Shown one piece after another: positions 56,702-64,000 of a stretch of DNA of 64,000 nt. Numbering within the stretch: position 1 is the stretch's first letter; each line of letters opens with the position of its first letter. The notes beneath the pieces were generated by a model. The model ran no database searches, had not been told where the DNA came from, and was given only the letters and a program-made list of their open reading frames with translations. The DNA is from Chryseomonas sp014190935 (GTDB lineage: Bacteria; Pseudomonadota; Gammaproteobacteria; Pseudomonadales; Pseudomonadaceae). The DNA is taken from assembly GCF_014190935.1 (NCBI RefSeq), contig NZ_JACHVV010000002.1:434001-498000 (forward strand), read 5' to 3'. Position numbers and translations under genes: made by a program.

Positions 56702-57700
56702 TTAGCGGCGGCGGTAGGCGGAGAAAGCGGCGATGACCGCCTCGATATCGGCCGCACTGACGTCCAGATGGGTGACCAGCCGCAGGCGCGCTGCCGGGCT
56801 GATACGGATGCCATGCTCGGCCAAAAAGGCCTGCAGGGCCGGCGCCTCGTCGCCCAGGGCGAGATAGACCATGTTGGTCTGCACCGGCTCCACCTGATAG
56901 CCGAGTTCGGCCAGGGCGGTGCCGAGTTGCGCCGCGTGGGCGTGGTCCTCGGCCAGGCGCTCGACCTGGTGGTCGAGGACATGCAGACCGGCGGCCGCGA
57001 GGATGCCGGCCTGGCGCATGCCGCCGCCCACCACCTTGCGCCAGCGCCGCGCCTTGGCGATGAGCGCGGCATCGCCGCAGAGCACCGAACCCACCGGCGC
57101 GCCGAGGCCCTTGGACAGGCAGACCGACACCGAGTCGAAATGCTGGCTGATCTCGCGCACCGTTACGCCGAGCTTGACCGCGGCGTTGTACAGCCGCGCG
57201 CCATCCAGGTGCAGGGCCAGGCCGTGCTCCCGGGTGAAGGCGCGTGCCGCCGCCAGATAGGCGAGTGGCAGCACCTTGCCGTGCATGGTGTTTTCCAGCG
57301 CCAGCAGCCGGGTGCGGGCGAAATGGAAGTCATCGGCCTTGATGTAGCTGCGCACCAGGTCAAGGTCGAGACTGCCGTCGGCGGCCATCTCGATGGGCTG
57401 CGGCTGGATGGAGCCGAGTACCGCGGCGCCGCCGCCCTCGTACTTGTAGGTGTGGGCCTGCTGGCCGACCAGGTATTCGTCGCCCCGCTCGCAGTGCGCC
57501 AGCAGGCCGAGCAGGTTGCTCATGGTGCCGCTGGGCACGAAGAGTCCGGCTTCCAGCCCGAGATCGCCTGCCAGACGCTGTTCCAGACGGGTGACCGTGG
57601 GGTCTTCGCCGTAGACGTCGTCGCCGAGTTCGGCGGCCAGCATGGCCTGGCGCATAGCTGGCGTGGGCTGGGTGACGGTATCGCTGCGCAGATCGATCAT
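56702..57700 (-). CDS. ltaE: Low-specificity L-threonine aldolase
   Basis: A pyridoxal-phosphate enzyme that cleaves L-threonine and L-allo-threonine to glycine and acetaldehyde; 332 residues. It begins MIDLRSDTVTQPTPAMRQAM, has DDVYGEDPTVTRLE, the LDGARLYNAAV segment near residue 168 that holds the cofactor aspartate, and the Schiff-base lysine in SVSVCLSKGLGAPVGSVL near 196. AGGAG precedes the ATG at 57700. It starts 11 bases after the astE stop and is thus likely the last gene of the AST operon transcript, although it has no role in arginine breakdown. Confidence 0.93.
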   Translation of the reverse strand: MIDLRSDTVTQPTPAMRQAMLAAELGDDVYGEDPTVTRLEQRLAGDLGLEAGLFVPSGTMSNLLGLLAHCERGDEYLVGQQAHTYKYEGGGAAVLGSIQPQPIEMAADGSLDLDLVRSYIKADDFHFARTRLLALENTMHGKVLPLAYLAAARAFTREHGLALHLDGARLYNAAVKLGVTVREISQHFDSVSVCLSKGLGAPVGSVLCGDAALIAKARRWRKVVGGGMRQAGILAAAGLHVLDHQVERLAEDHAHAAQLGTALAELGYQVEPVQTNMVYLALGDEAPALQAFLAEHGIRISPAARLRLVTHLDVSAADIEAVIAAFSAYRRR

Positions 57701-57711
57701 GAGGTCGCTCC

Positions 57712-58719
57712 TTATGCCGGGACCACGATGAGTCCGGCCCGCAGGCCGACGGCGACCTTGGGATTGGGGAAGATGATGCGCGCCTCGGCCTCGTCGACGA
57801 TCCAGCGCTCGCTGCCGTCTTCGGCCAGCAGCGAACCCTGGCGCAGCGGCGAGAAGTTGGCCACGTCGTCGGCCAGGTGCAACTGGAAGCGCGGACTGGA
57901 CTTGTACACCTGGCGCGCCACGCGGAATCTCAGCAGCGAGGAATCCGGTGGCGGCAGCTCGGCTTCGCGACCTTCGACCAGAGCTTCCAGCAGCAGGCGC
58001 AGGCGACTCAGGTCGAGCTCGCTGTTCTCGCCGAAGGGTCGTGCCTGGCCCAGCTCCAGGGTCAAGGCCTCGGCCTGGCATTCGGCGTAGGTATAGGCAC
58101 TGAAGGTGATGCCCGGCTTGTCGTAGAGCAGCACGGCCTCGATGCCGGCGGCTTCGAGGCGCTGCAGCTCGGCTTCCGAGTGCTCGCGCCCGGCACTCCA
58201 GGGATACAGGGCGAAGCGCGGCAACGCCGAGGCGCGCAGCGCGGTGTGCAGGTCGTAGTGCAGTCGCGCCCGATCGGGCTTGCTGAAGAACTGCGCGGAC
58301 AGGCGCTCCAGGTCGTTGGCGCGTTGCGCCTCGGAGCCCTCGGCCTGGGCATGGCGGCCATTGAAGAGGCGATTCAGATCCTGTTCGACATAGCGGGTGC
58401 CCCGGCGCATGGCGTCGGGATTGCCGTACATGAACAGCAGGCGGCAGGCGGGACGCAGGGCGCCGCTGGCGATGCCGCTGAGCAACGCGTCGAGCAGCTC
58501 CATGGGCGCCGTCTCGTTGCCATGGATGCCCGCCGAGAGCAGCAGGTCCATGCGGTTGTCGCGCGCCACCGGCGGGGTGACTTCCAGCACGCCTTCGGTC
58601 AGCCAGTGGAGACGGGTGCCGTCGGCAGTCAGTTGAATCTTCTCGGTCGGCTCGCGGCCGGCCAGGGTCAGGTCCAGCAGGCGGCCAAGCGCCAACCGAT
58701 AACGTTCAGATGCAGCCAT
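57712..58719 (-). CDS. astE: Succinylglutamate desuccinylase
   Basis: Last enzyme of the AST pathway: hydrolyses N2-succinylglutamate to glutamate and succinate. The 335-residue zinc carboxypeptidase-like protein has the metal motif SAGIHGNETAPMELLD near residue 62 (H and E ligands), DLNRLFNG near 118 and LHYDLHTALR near 151, with the catalytic glutamate expected in ALTLELGQARPFG near 213. It follows the small hypothetical gene after 37 bases and precedes ltaE by 11. Confidence 0.94.
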   Translation of the reverse strand: MAASERYRLALGRLLDLTLAGREPTEKIQLTADGTRLHWLTEGVLEVTPPVARDNRMDLLLSAGIHGNETAPMELLDALLSGIASGALRPACRLLFMYGNPDAMRRGTRYVEQDLNRLFNGRHAQAEGSEAQRANDLERLSAQFFSKPDRARLHYDLHTALRASALPRFALYPWSAGREHSEAELQRLEAAGIEAVLLYDKPGITFSAYTYAECQAEALTLELGQARPFGENSELDLSRLRLLLEALVEGREAELPPPDSSLLRFRVARQVYKSSPRFQLHLADDVANFSPLRQGSLLAEDGSERWIVDEAEARIIFPNPKVAVGLRAGLIVVPA

Positions 58720-58756
58720 GCTCTACTCCGCTGAGCGACGTGTCGGGGCTAGATAC

Positions 58757-59053
58757 TCAATGATCGTGGCCGCAACCGCAATCGGCGTCATGCACATGAT
58801 TCTCATCGCCTTCGTCGGCGAAGGTCTCCAGGGCGATGGACAGGCCCAGGGCATTGAGTGCCTGGGGGCGCAGCACCAGGACCGGGGTCTGCTCTTCGTC
58901 ATCCTGGGAGTCGGCGAAGATATTGAGGCCGCCAGCGCCATCGGCTTCCAGCCAGAGGTCGCGACCGGCCAGGCGGATGGCCAGGCGCTGGACCTGCAGC
59001 GTCTGCTGCTCGTCGGCGGTGGGTTCGAGGATGAGATCGAGAAGGTGGCTCAT
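58757..59053 (-). CDS. Small protein of the AST operon with a His/Cys-rich tail
   Basis: A 98-residue protein of unknown function that lies between astB and astE, as an equivalent small gene (PA0900 type) does in P. aeruginosa. The body has an alternating strand pattern, and the C-terminus is HVHDADCGCGHDH, a dense set of histidines, cysteines and acidic residues likely to bind a metal such as zinc or nickel. AstE is a zinc enzyme encoded directly downstream, so a metal-supply or regulatory role is imaginable but unproven. Confidence 0.82.
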   Translation of the reverse strand: MSHLLDLILEPTADEQQTLQVQRLAIRLAGRDLWLEADGAGGLNIFADSQDDEEQTPVLVLRPQALNALGLSIALETFADEGDENHVHDADCGCGHDH

Positions 59054-59067
59054 GGGGGCTCCGGACG

Positions 59068-60429
59068 TCAGGGCAATTGAAAGGGATAGACCGAGCCGAG
59101 GCCCAGCAACTGGGTCAACTCGTCGAGGGCGGTGCGGACTTCGCCCAGCAACTGGGGATCGGCGAGATCCGCAGGTGTCAGGCGGTCGCGGTAGTGGCGA
59201 TCCACCCAGTCGAGCAGCTGGGCATGCAGCGCTGGAGTGAAGCGCACCCCCGGATTCACCGCGGCCAGCTCCTCGGCGGTGAGCGCCACCCGCAGGCGCA
59301 GGCAGGCGGGGCCGCCGCCGTTCTGCATGCTCTGCTTGAGATCGAAGACCTTGACCTCACCCAGCGGGCCTGCGCCCTTGACCTGGGCCTGCAGATAGTC
59401 CCAGACCACCGGATTCTGCCGGCACTCGTCGGGCACCACCAGCAATGCGCCCTGCCCCGGTCGATCCAGCAACTGGCTGTTGAACAGATAGGAGCGCACG
59501 GCGTCACCGACGCTGATCTCGCTGCGCCGCACGCAGAGGCGCTGCAAGGTGGCGCCGCGTCGGGCGAGCTTGGCTTGCAACTCGTCGAGCACGCGGTCGC
59601 TGTCGAGGAAGGCGTCTTCGTGGTGGAACAGCACCTGGGCATTGCCCACCGAGATGACGTCGTTGTGGAAGACGCCCTGGTCCACCACCGCCGGATTCTG
59701 CTGGGCGAACACCACGCCCTCCTCACTCAGGCCATGCAGGCGGGCGATGGCCTGGGAGGCTTCCAGGGTCTGCCGGGCCGGATAGCGATGGGGCTCGGGA
59801 TAGCGCGGATCGAAGGCGCTGCGACCGAAGACGAAGAATTCCACGCCCGGGGCGCCGTGGTCGTGACTGAAGCGGGTGTGGTTGGCCGCGCCCTCGTCAC
59901 CGAACTGGGCCACCGAGGGCAGCGGCGCATGGTGCTGGAAATGCGCGGGATCGCGAAACATCGCCTGGAGTATGCGCGCCGTGGTACTGGGCTCGAGACT
60001 GCGGTGGAACTTGCAGGCCAGGTTGGCCGGGGTGAAATGCACCCGGCCGTCTCGGGTATCGGCGCTGGGGCTGACGGTGGCGGCGTTGGCCGTCCACATG
60101 GCCGACGCGGAACTGGCGGACAAGAGCAGCGGCAAGGCTTCGCGCGCCGCGCCCTCCAGCACCTGGGCATCGCTGCCGGCGAACCCCAGGCGGCGCAGCG
60201 AGGCGATGTCGGGTCTTTCGTGGGGGGCCAGCACGCCCTGCTCGAAACCCAGCTCCATCAGCGCCTGCATCTTGGCCAGGCCCTGGCGCGCGGCCTCGCG
60301 CGGATTCGAGCACTGCTGCTTGCTGGCCTGGGAGGCCACGTTGCCATAGGACAGGCCGGCATAGTTGTGGGTCGGACCGACCAGGCCGTCGAAATTGACC
60401 TCCCGAGCAGCAGGGGCGTGGTGACTCAT
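59068..60429 (-). CDS. astB: N-succinylarginine dihydrolase
   Basis: Second AST step: converts N2-succinylarginine to N2-succinylornithine, ammonia and CO2. The 453-residue guanidine-modifying protein starts with VNFDGLVGPTHNYAGLSYGN, has the acidic/histidine site around HTRFSHDHGAPGVEFFVFGR near residue 195, the second His region HNDVISVGNAQVLFHHEDAF, and the late cysteine in GGGPACLRLRVAL near 370. A four-base overlap couples it to astD upstream; the small gene follows after 14 bases. Confidence 0.95.
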   Translation of the reverse strand: MSHHAPAAREVNFDGLVGPTHNYAGLSYGNVASQASKQQCSNPREAARQGLAKMQALMELGFEQGVLAPHERPDIASLRRLGFAGSDAQVLEGAAREALPLLLSASSASAMWTANAATVSPSADTRDGRVHFTPANLACKFHRSLEPSTTARILQAMFRDPAHFQHHAPLPSVAQFGDEGAANHTRFSHDHGAPGVEFFVFGRSAFDPRYPEPHRYPARQTLEASQAIARLHGLSEEGVVFAQQNPAVVDQGVFHNDVISVGNAQVLFHHEDAFLDSDRVLDELQAKLARRGATLQRLCVRRSEISVGDAVRSYLFNSQLLDRPGQGALLVVPDECRQNPVVWDYLQAQVKGAGPLGEVKVFDLKQSMQNGGGPACLRLRVALTAEELAAVNPGVRFTPALHAQLLDWVDRHYRDRLTPADLADPQLLGEVRTALDELTQLLGLGSVYPFQLP

Positions 60430-61889
60430 AGCTGTAGTCCTGGAGGCAGTTGGCTGGGCAGGGTCAGGGCGTCGCTTTCCAGCGAGGCGACCGGGAAGGC
60501 GCAGTAGTCCGCGGCGTAGTAGGCGCTGGGTCGATGGTTGCCCGAGGCACCGACGCCGCCGAAGGGCGCGGCACTGGCCGCCCCGGTCAGGGGCCGGTTC
60601 CAGTTGACGATGCCGGCGCGCACCCCCTGCCAGAAGCGTTCGTAGAGGGCCGGGTCGTCGGCCAGCAGCCCGGCCGCCAGGCCGAAGCGAGTGGCGTTGG
60701 CCAGCGCCAGGGCCTCGTCGAAGTCGCCGTAGCGCTGGACCTGCAACAGCGGCCCGAAGACCTCTTCATCGGGCAGGTCGGCGATCGCCGACACCTCGAT
60801 GATCCCCGGCGTAAGCAACGCCCGCTGAGGTTCCGGCTGCCGCAGCTCCAGCAGTGCCCGACCTCCCTGCGCCAGGCGCTGTGCCTGGGTCTGCAGCAGG
60901 GCCTGGGCAGCAGCGAGGGAAATGACGGTGCCCATGAAGGGCGGCGGATCGGCGTCGAACGGACCGGTGCTGAGCCCGGCACTGACACTCACCAGGCGCG
61001 CCAGCAGAGCATCGCCCCAGGCCCCCTGGGGTACGAGCAGGCGGCGGGCGCAGGTGCAGCGCTGTCCGGCGGAGAGGAAGGCCGACTGGACGATGGTCAC
61101 CACGGCGGCGTCCAGATCGGCCACCGGCGCCACCACCAGGGGATTGTTGCCACCCATCTCCAGGGCCAGCAATCGCTGAGGACGCTGCGCATTGAGACGA
61201 TGCAGCGCCGCACCGGTGGCGCTGGAGCCGGTAAACAGGATGCCGTCCAGGCCCGGATGCGCGGCCAGGGCCTCGCCGGTGGTCCGGCCGCCCTGCACGA
61301 GATTGAGCACCCCGGCCGGCAGCCCGGCGGCGATCCAGCATTCCAGGGTCAGGGCGGCGAAACGCGGGGTCAGCTCGCTGGGCTTGAACACCACCGTGTT
61401 GCCAGCCAGCAGCGCCGGGACGATATGGCCATTGGGCAGATGACCGGGGAAATTGTAGGGGCCGAAGACCGCCAGGACGCCGTGCGGCCGATGACGGGTG
61501 ACGCTGCGGGCGTCCGCCACGCTAGCTGAACGCTCGCCGCCACGGGCCGCCTCGGCCTGAGCGGAGATGGCCACCTTGGCGATCATGCTGCCGAGCTCGG
61601 TATCAGTCTCCCACAGCGGCTTGCCGGTTTCCTCGGCCAAGGCCCGGGTCAGCGCGGGACGGTGTTGCTGCAGCGCCTGGGCGAAGGCCTGCAGGATCTC
61701 CAGGCGCGCGGCCTGGCCGCGTCTTTCCCAGGCGGGAAACGCCTGGCGCGCCGCGGCGATCGCCTGGTCGACGTCCGCTGCGTCCGCGGCGGCGCCCTGC
61801 CAGAGCGCGGTACCGGCGTAGGGGTCGAGCGAGGTAAAGATCTCGCCGCGCCCGGGGCGCCACTGACCAGCGATATAGAGGCTATCCAT
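60426..61889 (-). CDS. astD: N-succinylglutamate 5-semialdehyde dehydrogenase
   Basis: Fourth AST step: NAD-dependent oxidation of succinylglutamate semialdehyde. The 487-residue aldehyde dehydrogenase has GPYNFPGHLPNGHIVPALLA near residue 142, the base glutamate in LALEMGGNNPLVV near 245, and the nucleophile cysteine in SAGQRCTCARRLLVP near 280. The segment YNFPGHLPNGHIVPAL is characteristic of AstD. The ATG lies 9 bases after the aruG stop and the gene overlaps astB by four bases. Confidence 0.95.
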   Translation of the reverse strand: MDSLYIAGQWRPGRGEIFTSLDPYAGTALWQGAAADAADVDQAIAAARQAFPAWERRGQAARLEILQAFAQALQQHRPALTRALAEETGKPLWETDTELGSMIAKVAISAQAEAARGGERSASVADARSVTRHRPHGVLAVFGPYNFPGHLPNGHIVPALLAGNTVVFKPSELTPRFAALTLECWIAAGLPAGVLNLVQGGRTTGEALAAHPGLDGILFTGSSATGAALHRLNAQRPQRLLALEMGGNNPLVVAPVADLDAAVVTIVQSAFLSAGQRCTCARRLLVPQGAWGDALLARLVSVSAGLSTGPFDADPPPFMGTVISLAAAQALLQTQAQRLAQGGRALLELRQPEPQRALLTPGIIEVSAIADLPDEEVFGPLLQVQRYGDFDEALALANATRFGLAAGLLADDPALYERFWQGVRAGIVNWNRPLTGAASAAPFGGVGASGNHRPSAYYAADYCAFPVASLESDALTLPSQLPPGLQL

Positions 61890-61898
61890 GAGCTCTCC

Positions 61899-62906
61899 TC
61901 AGGGCATCAGGCGCACGGCGCGCACCTGGGCGCCGGCCATCAGCCGCAATTCGCGGGCAGTGGCCAGATCGACCACCAGGGTGCCGGACGCCAGGCGCGC
62001 GCGGGCGCTGGTGATGCGGCAGTCCTGGCATTTGCGGTTGTGGATCAGATAGACCTCGGCATCGTCGCCCGGCGTGCCGACAGCCAGCACCAGGCGCTGG
62101 CTGTCGCGGATCGCGCGCACCTTGGCGGTCTCGGCCTCGACGGTCGGACCCGCGTCGAAGATGTCGACGTAGCCCTGGTAGTTGAAACCCTCGGCCTCCA
62201 GCAGCCGGCGCGCGGCCTCGGTGTCCGGGTGTACCCGGCCGATCACCTGGCGCGCTTCCGGCGACAGGAAGCAGGTGTATAGCGGAAAGCGTGGCATCAG
62301 CTCGGCGATGAAGCCGCGATTGCCGATGCCGGTGAGATAGTCCGCCTGGGAGAATTCCATCTTGAAGAAGTGCCGGCCCAGCGCTTCCCAGAAGGGTGAC
62401 CGGCCCTGGTCGTCGGACATGCCGCGCAATTCGGCGATGATGCGCTCGGCGAACAGCTCGCGGAATTCGGCGATGAACAGGAAGCGGGACTTGGACAGGA
62501 GCCGCCCGGCCGCGCCACCGCGCCGATCTGCGCGCAGGAACAGCGAGCAGAGTTCGGAGCTGCCGGTCATGTCGTTGGCCAGGAACAGCGTGGGGATCTG
62601 CCGATGGATGTCCAGTTCGCGCGAGGCGCTCACCGTCAGGCCGACCCGGTAGTTGTACCAGGGCTCACGGAGGCCGAGGGCGGCGGCGATCCCGGCGATG
62701 CCGATGACTTCGCCATCCTCTTCCAGGACGAACAGATAGTCCGCATCGGCGGATTCGACCTGGCGCAGAAAGCTGCGCTCGGCATTTTCCACCCGTTGCG
62801 CCAGGCGCTCTTCGCTGGCCGGCAGGGTGGTGAGACCGGCGCCGGCCGCCTGCGCCAGCTGCAGCAGCGCGGGCACATCGGCACGGGTGACGGGACGGAC
62901 GATCAT
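61899..62906 (-). CDS. aruG: Arginine/ornithine N-succinyltransferase, beta subunit
   Basis: With AruF it forms the heteromeric succinyltransferase that starts the AST pathway, using succinyl-CoA on arginine or ornithine. The 335-residue AstA-family protein opens with VRPVTRADVPALLQLAQAAG, has FLANDMTGSSELCSLFLRAD near residue 110 and the GNAT-like SKSRFLFIAEFRELFAERII near 138. It is clearly homologous to the preceding aruF product. Second in the visible part of the operon; the alpha/beta naming follows the P. aeruginosa order aruC-F-G-D-B-E. Confidence 0.93.
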   Translation of the reverse strand: MIVRPVTRADVPALLQLAQAAGAGLTTLPASEERLAQRVENAERSFLRQVESADADYLFVLEEDGEVIGIAGIAAALGLREPWYNYRVGLTVSASRELDIHRQIPTLFLANDMTGSSELCSLFLRADRRGGAAGRLLSKSRFLFIAEFRELFAERIIAELRGMSDDQGRSPFWEALGRHFFKMEFSQADYLTGIGNRGFIAELMPRFPLYTCFLSPEARQVIGRVHPDTEAARRLLEAEGFNYQGYVDIFDAGPTVEAETAKVRAIRDSQRLVLAVGTPGDDAEVYLIHNRKCQDCRITSARARLASGTLVVDLATARELRLMAGAQVRAVRLMP

Positions 62907-62932
62907 CGGACCTCCAAAGACGCTAGGGTCGG

Positions 62933-63952
62933 CTACAGCGCTACCAGACGAACCCGGTCGCCTTCGGCGATCTCCAGGGTGGCGATCTGCTCGGGGGAAA
63001 GGACGACGGCTTCGCCAGGCGTCCAGCGCAGCGGCGTGGCCAGCGCCCGGAAATTTTCCAGGCCATCGTTGGCGACCAGGAACCAGGGCGCTTCTTCGCC
63101 GGCCGGGTCACCTTCGCGCACCGGTGCCAGGCGGCTCTCGGCGATGGAGCGGATGGCCGTGGTGCGCGCGTGCAGGGTCGGACCGCCATCGAAGATATCG
63201 ATGTAGTTGTCGGTCTCGAAGCCTTCACGGCTGAGGATGTCGAAGGTGATCTGGGCGCGGGGATGCACCTGACCCATGGCCTCCTGGGCGCTGTCGGGCA
63301 GCAGGGGCACATAGAGCGGATAGGTCGGCATCAGTTCGGCGAGAAAGGTGCGGCTCTTCTGTCCGGACAGGCGCTCGGCGGCGGCGTAGTCCATGTCGAA
63401 GAAGTTGCGCCCTACCCCGTTCCAGAACGGCGATTCGCCGTCGTCGTCCGCCAGCCCGACGATCTCCACCACCACCGTCTCGGCGAAGCGCGCCGGGTGG
63501 GCGGCCATGAACAGCAGGCGGGCGCGGGAATTGAGTTCGGCATGGGGGGTGTCGAGTAGCGGACGCTGGACGTAGAAGCTGCTCAGCACGCTGTTGCCGG
63601 TCAGGTCGTGACAGAGCGACAGCACATGGACCTTGTTGTGGATCTTCAGCTCGCGCGAGGCGTGGATGAAGGTCTCATTGCGAAAGCTGTAGAAAGGCTC
63701 GGAGAAACCGGCCGAGGCGACGATCGCCGAACAGCCCAGCAGCTCGCCGCTGCGGGTGTCTTCGAGCACGAAGAAATAGCTCTCCTCGCCATGAAAGCCC
63801 ACCTCGGCCGCCAGCGACGACTCCGAGGTGCGGATCTTGTCGCGCAACCGTTCGGGGTTGTCGGGCAGCGAGGTGACACCAACCGGGCTATCCGCGGCGA
63901 GCCGCTGGACCAGGGGCAGATCCGCCGCGCGCGCAGGGCGCATTACCAGCAT
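62933..63952 (-). CDS. aruF: Arginine/ornithine N-succinyltransferase, alpha subunit
   Basis: A 339-residue AstA-family protein, paralog of the next gene product: MRPARAADLPLVQRLAADS at the start, CHDLTGNSVLSSFYVQRP near residue 114, SRARLLFMAAHPARFAETVV near 142, and the conserved GPTLHARTTAIRSIAES near 258. AAGGAG precedes the ATG. It is the first AST gene in the window; the aminotransferase gene aruC (astC) would be expected directly upstream, beyond position 64000. The operon direction is toward alaS. Confidence 0.93.
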   Translation of the reverse strand: MLVMRPARAADLPLVQRLAADSPVGVTSLPDNPERLRDKIRTSESSLAAEVGFHGEESYFFVLEDTRSGELLGCSAIVASAGFSEPFYSFRNETFIHASRELKIHNKVHVLSLCHDLTGNSVLSSFYVQRPLLDTPHAELNSRARLLFMAAHPARFAETVVVEIVGLADDDGESPFWNGVGRNFFDMDYAAAERLSGQKSRTFLAELMPTYPLYVPLLPDSAQEAMGQVHPRAQITFDILSREGFETDNYIDIFDGGPTLHARTTAIRSIAESRLAPVREGDPAGEEAPWFLVANDGLENFRALATPLRWTPGEAVVLSPEQIATLEIAEGDRVRLVAL

Positions 63953-64000
63953 GAGAACTCCTTGTGTACGGATCCATCCCTGGATGCCAGCGGTACGCGT

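Noticed and set aside
63953..64000. 3' end of aruC at the window edge
   Set aside because: The 48 bases have no stop codon in any minus-strand frame and cannot be assigned; aruC is only expected from gene order.

Overview
The window is a GC-rich bacterial chromosome segment that looks like a Pseudomonas of the P. oryzihabitans/P. psychrotolerans kind. The genus call rests on the conserved run rsmA-lysC-alaS next to the aru/ast arginine operon and tRNA-Ser/tRNA-Arg genes, on Pseudomonas-specific families (DUF3509, RdgC, MxtR/CrbS-like kinase) and on AANAANAA (Crc/Hfq) motifs in the leaders of catabolic genes. The species is an inference. No phage, IS element, CRISPR array or plasmid gene was seen.

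Layout. 1-8.8 kb: a catabolic and uptake block of unknown substrate, with a NitT/TauT ABC transporter (5' end outside the window), a TIM-barrel amidohydrolase, an FMN alpha-hydroxy-acid dehydrogenase with a divergent LysR regulator, a tripartite tricarboxylate transporter (tctCBA) and an IclR regulator. 8.9-17.1 kb: ferulate to vanillin to vanillate to protocatechuate (ech-vdh-fcs divergent from vanAB), with the VanR repressor gene and its operator. 17.2-20.3 kb: a YdiJ-type FAD/Fe-S dehydrogenase. 20.3-20.9 kb: two tandem nested palindromic repeats and tRNA-Asp/tRNA-Val. 21-30 kb: rdgC, a BASS transporter, a GGDEF/EAL protein, an acetyltransferase and a hybrid kinase fused to a solute:sodium symporter domain.

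30-40 kb: an orphan rmlD, two DUF3509 paralogs around an unknown gene, a YqjD/YqjE-like envelope operon, an EAL phosphodiesterase, a dGTPase, a ligase-associated-type DEXH helicase and a CvfB-like S1 protein. 40-50 kb: a cold-shock protein, a lipoprotein, PBP4-type D,D-peptidase, a DUF3309 microprotein, the acetate permease pair (DUF485-actP) and an AaeXAB-like aromatic-acid efflux operon. 50-57 kb: dusC, a thioesterase, tRNA-Arg x2, tRNA-Ser, rsmA, lysC, alaS. 57-64 kb: the arginine succinyltransferase (AST) operon aruF-aruG-astD-astB-hyp-astE, with a threonine aldolase gene close behind.

Working together: plant-derived phenolics enter the Fcs/Ech/Vdh/VanAB route; excess aromatic acids may leave through AaeAB; the acetyl-CoA/acetate released by Ech links to ActP, and the kinase at 26.3 kb is of the type that controls acetate use. 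The most informative signal is at the nucleotide level: the same A-rich motif recurs in or beside the ribosome-binding regions of vanA, ech, vdh, fcs, tctC, the hydroxy-acid dehydrogenase and DUF485-actP, which suggests one shared Crc/Hfq catabolite-repression layer over these separately transcribed pathways. A perfect VanR-type operator and a candidate response-regulator palindrome upstream of actP add pathway-specific control.
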